A DNA stretch of 6,896 bases from JAGTVB01 sp964624765. GTDB lineage: Bacteria; Pseudomonadota; Gammaproteobacteria; HK1. The notes under the pieces are model-generated. The model saw only the letters and a program-made list of their open reading frames with translations, searched no databases and was not told the origin of the DNA. The position numbers and the translations under genes are program-made. Positions 5,865 through 6,896 of the stretch are shown in pieces. The stretch covers positions 1 to 6,896 of the forward strand of contig CAZUZO010000155.1 of the NCBI GenBank assembly GCA_964624765.1, given 5' to 3'. Each line of letters starts with the position of its first letter. Position 1 is the first letter of the stretch.

Positions 5865-6218
5865 ATGGAGATCCTGGATCATGTGGCGGAGGTACGTATT
5901 GCCGAAGCCATGGCAAGGGGTGAGTTCGATGCACTTCCGGGCCAAGGGAAACCCCTACCCAAGGATGAATGCGACATGATTTCGCCGGAGCTTCGCATGG
6001 CCTACCGAATCCTCAAGAACGCAGGCGTTGTTCCCCGCGAGGTGGCTTTACGCCAGGAAATTGCAGGTATGCAGGCTCGAATCAATGCGCTTCCAGCAGG
6101 CCAGGAGTATGAACGTGCCAGGCGGCGGCTGAATGGCTTACTAATGCAGCTCAGCTTTGAGCGAGGAGGGAGATCGGATGTCGCCGGTGTCCGCAGCTAT
6201 TATGCAAGAGCCCTGTGA
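5865..6218 (+). CDS. DUF1992 protein (DnaJC28-conserved domain, no J domain)
   Basis: The 117-residue product matches the DUF1992 / DnaJ homologue subfamily C member 28 domain. Its signature parts are AEVRIAEAMARGEFDALPGQGKPLP (8-32), LRMAYRILKNAGVVPREVALRQEI (43-66), and a basic, helical C-terminal half. No J domain (HPD motif) is present, as is usual for bacterial stand-alone members. There is no signal peptide or membrane segment, so it should be cytoplasmic. The biochemical function of the family is unknown. Its ATG lies one base after the slipin stop and no strong ribosome-binding site is visible, so translation is probably coupled to the slipin gene. The link to the NfeD-slipin pair is inferred from this spacing alone. 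Confidence 0.92.
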   Translation: MEILDHVAEVRIAEAMARGEFDALPGQGKPLPKDECDMISPELRMAYRILKNAGVVPREVALRQEIAGMQARINALPAGQEYERARRRLNGLLMQLSFERGGRSDVAGVRSYYARAL

Positions 6219-6398
6219 CGGACGCGATAATTAGGATGTCTTGCAAGCGACGACTCTTTCCATCGCAGCGCTTCGCGCCGGCAGAGCAAGGCGTACGGCG
6301 GCTCGGAGCCGCAGTGTACAAACGAGTACATGAAGATTCTGAGCCGTCGCGCAACGCCGCTCAGGCAGGCGCAGTCGTTTTTAAAACAGCTTCTTAGG
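6219..6398 (-). repeat. Inverted, diverged copy of the intergenic repeat with palindromic core
   Basis: No gene lies here. Read on the minus strand, the segment has GAAGCTGTTTT near one end (about 6383-6393) and the block AGCGGCGTTG (6361-6352), which is exact in the 1832 element at 1865-1874. Similar spacing suggests the same family in opposite orientation. Its core differs: it carries the palindromes CGGCTC-G-GAGCCG (6299-6311) and TGTAC-N6-GTACA (6315-6330) where the 1832 copy has a TATCTATCTGATATG stretch. The left boundary (about 6240-6290) is not resolved. No intrinsic terminator with a T-run is seen for the upstream operon. Confidence 0.5.
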
Positions 6399-6429
6399 CT
6401 CCGTGCCGCGTGCCCGGCGCCTGGTTTCG

Positions 6430-6478
6430 GTACTGCGCTCGCTACGGTTTTGACACTACCTCTATGATGAGCTGGGTC
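6430..6478 (+). repeat. Right-arm fragment of the intergenic repeat, overlapping the DUF1820 stop
   Basis: GCTCGCTACGGTTTTGACACTACCTCTATGATGAGCTGGG aligned by eye in short blocks: CTCGC-ACGGTTTT, CAC-ACCTCT and TGAT-AG-GGG are shared with 1949-1983 of the better copy. The DUF1820 stop codon (6464-6462) falls inside this arm. The left part of a complete copy is not visible; the inverted copy ends only about 30 bases to the left. Confidence 0.5.
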
Positions 6479-6803
6479 CGCCTCGGGGTGGATAGAATGG
6501 AATCGGAAAGGGGGTCACGTTGCCCGTGGAGTCGGTAGACGAGATCTTGTTTGCACCTTCCTTCTCCACCTCGTCGATGCGAATGATCGCATGTAATGGA
6601 ACGTACGTGACCTTGACTCCCTCGAACTCCGCTTTCAGCCGCTCCTCGGATGGGTCGACTAGCACTGCACTGCGTTCGCCGAATATGAGGTCTCCGATCT
6701 CGACGAAACCATAAAGATTTCCCTGGCTGACATGCCGCGCATGCACTTCATAGATCTTTCCCTGACTATGAAAGACGATACGGTAGATGCGTTTCTTATC
6801 CAT
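6462..6803 (-). CDS. DUF1820 family protein
   Basis: This 113-residue protein matches the gammaproteobacterial DUF1820 family. Visible family features are IYRIVFHSQGKIYEVHARHV (6-25), GNLYGFVEIGDLIFGER (28-44), VDPSEERLKAEFEGVK (49-64), VPLHAIIRIDEVEKEG (68-83) and the C-terminal GNVTPFPIPFYPP. No function is known for the family. The small beta-rich domain has no signal peptide or membrane segment and no catalytic motif that I can see. The start is the ATG at 6803, with AGGA at 6810-6807 as a closely spaced ribosome-binding site. A repeat copy begins 13 bases upstream of the ATG, and the stop codon lies in another repeat arm, so the gene is bracketed by repeats. It converges with the nfeD-slipin-DUF1992 operon. 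Confidence 0.92.
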   Translation of the reverse strand: MDKKRIYRIVFHSQGKIYEVHARHVSQGNLYGFVEIGDLIFGERSAVLVDPSEERLKAEFEGVKVTYVPLHAIIRIDEVEKEGANKISSTDSTGNVTPFPIPFYPPRGGPSSS

Positions 6804-6815
6804 GTGTCCTGCTCA

Positions 6816-6896
6816 GAGCTTGTGAAAAAACCTGCTGCGCTACCCGATAGCGGCGTTGGGCGGTGCTCGCTCCTCGCCTATCTATCTGATATGTCT
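6816..6896 (+). repeat. Second well-preserved copy of the MITE-like repeat, cut by the window edge
   Basis: It matches 1832-1912 at 79 of 81 positions, with differences only at 6826 and 6841, and starts at the same base (GAGCTTGTG). If the length is conserved, about 62 more bases lie beyond the window. It occupies the region directly upstream of the minus-strand DUF1820 gene, so that gene's promoter must lie within or beyond the repeat. Confidence 0.85.

Overview
The window reads as a chromosomal segment of a moderately GC-rich gammaproteobacterium. A Pseudomonas-type di-iron Coq7, a DUF1820 protein, a stand-alone DUF1992 protein and a thioredoxin-like [2Fe-2S] ferredoxin are all typical of that class. 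I cannot name a genus. No phage, plasmid, transposase, CRISPR or RNA gene is visible.

Layout from left to right: (1) bases 1-288 hold no gene, only degenerate copies of an intergenic repeat. (2) A minus-strand [2Fe-2S] ferredoxin-domain gene (289-609). (3) A 370-base divergent spacer with two clear inverted repeats, then plus-strand coq7 (980-1624). (4) A convergent spacer (1625-2014) with a well-preserved MITE-like repeat of about 140 bases. (5) A minus-strand membrane-anchored alpha/beta hydrolase (2015-2842), sharing a 69-base divergent promoter region with a plus-strand CYTH triphosphatase (2912-3400). (6) A 223-base spacer with two short tandem repeats (14-base and 11-base units). (7) A tight plus-strand operon: nfeD membrane serine protease (3624-5042), slipin/stomatin-like protein (5045-5863) and DUF1992 protein (5865-6218), with gaps of 2 and 1 bases. 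(8) A repeat-filled convergent spacer, then a minus-strand DUF1820 gene (6462-6803). (9) Another repeat copy running off the right edge, 79/81 identical to the one at 1832.

NfeD and slipin are known functional partners: the protease acts on the C-terminal hydrophobic part of the stomatin homologue, and both sit in the membrane. The almost overlapping DUF1992 gene suggests a third, uncharacterised participant. Coq7 makes ubiquinone. The ferredoxin, hydrolase, CYTH and DUF1820 genes look like ordinary single-gene housekeeping units.

The least explained content is the intergenic repeat family. At least four to five copies or fragments lie in 6.9 kb, always between genes. One abuts the ribosome-binding site of the DUF1820 gene and another contains its stop codon.
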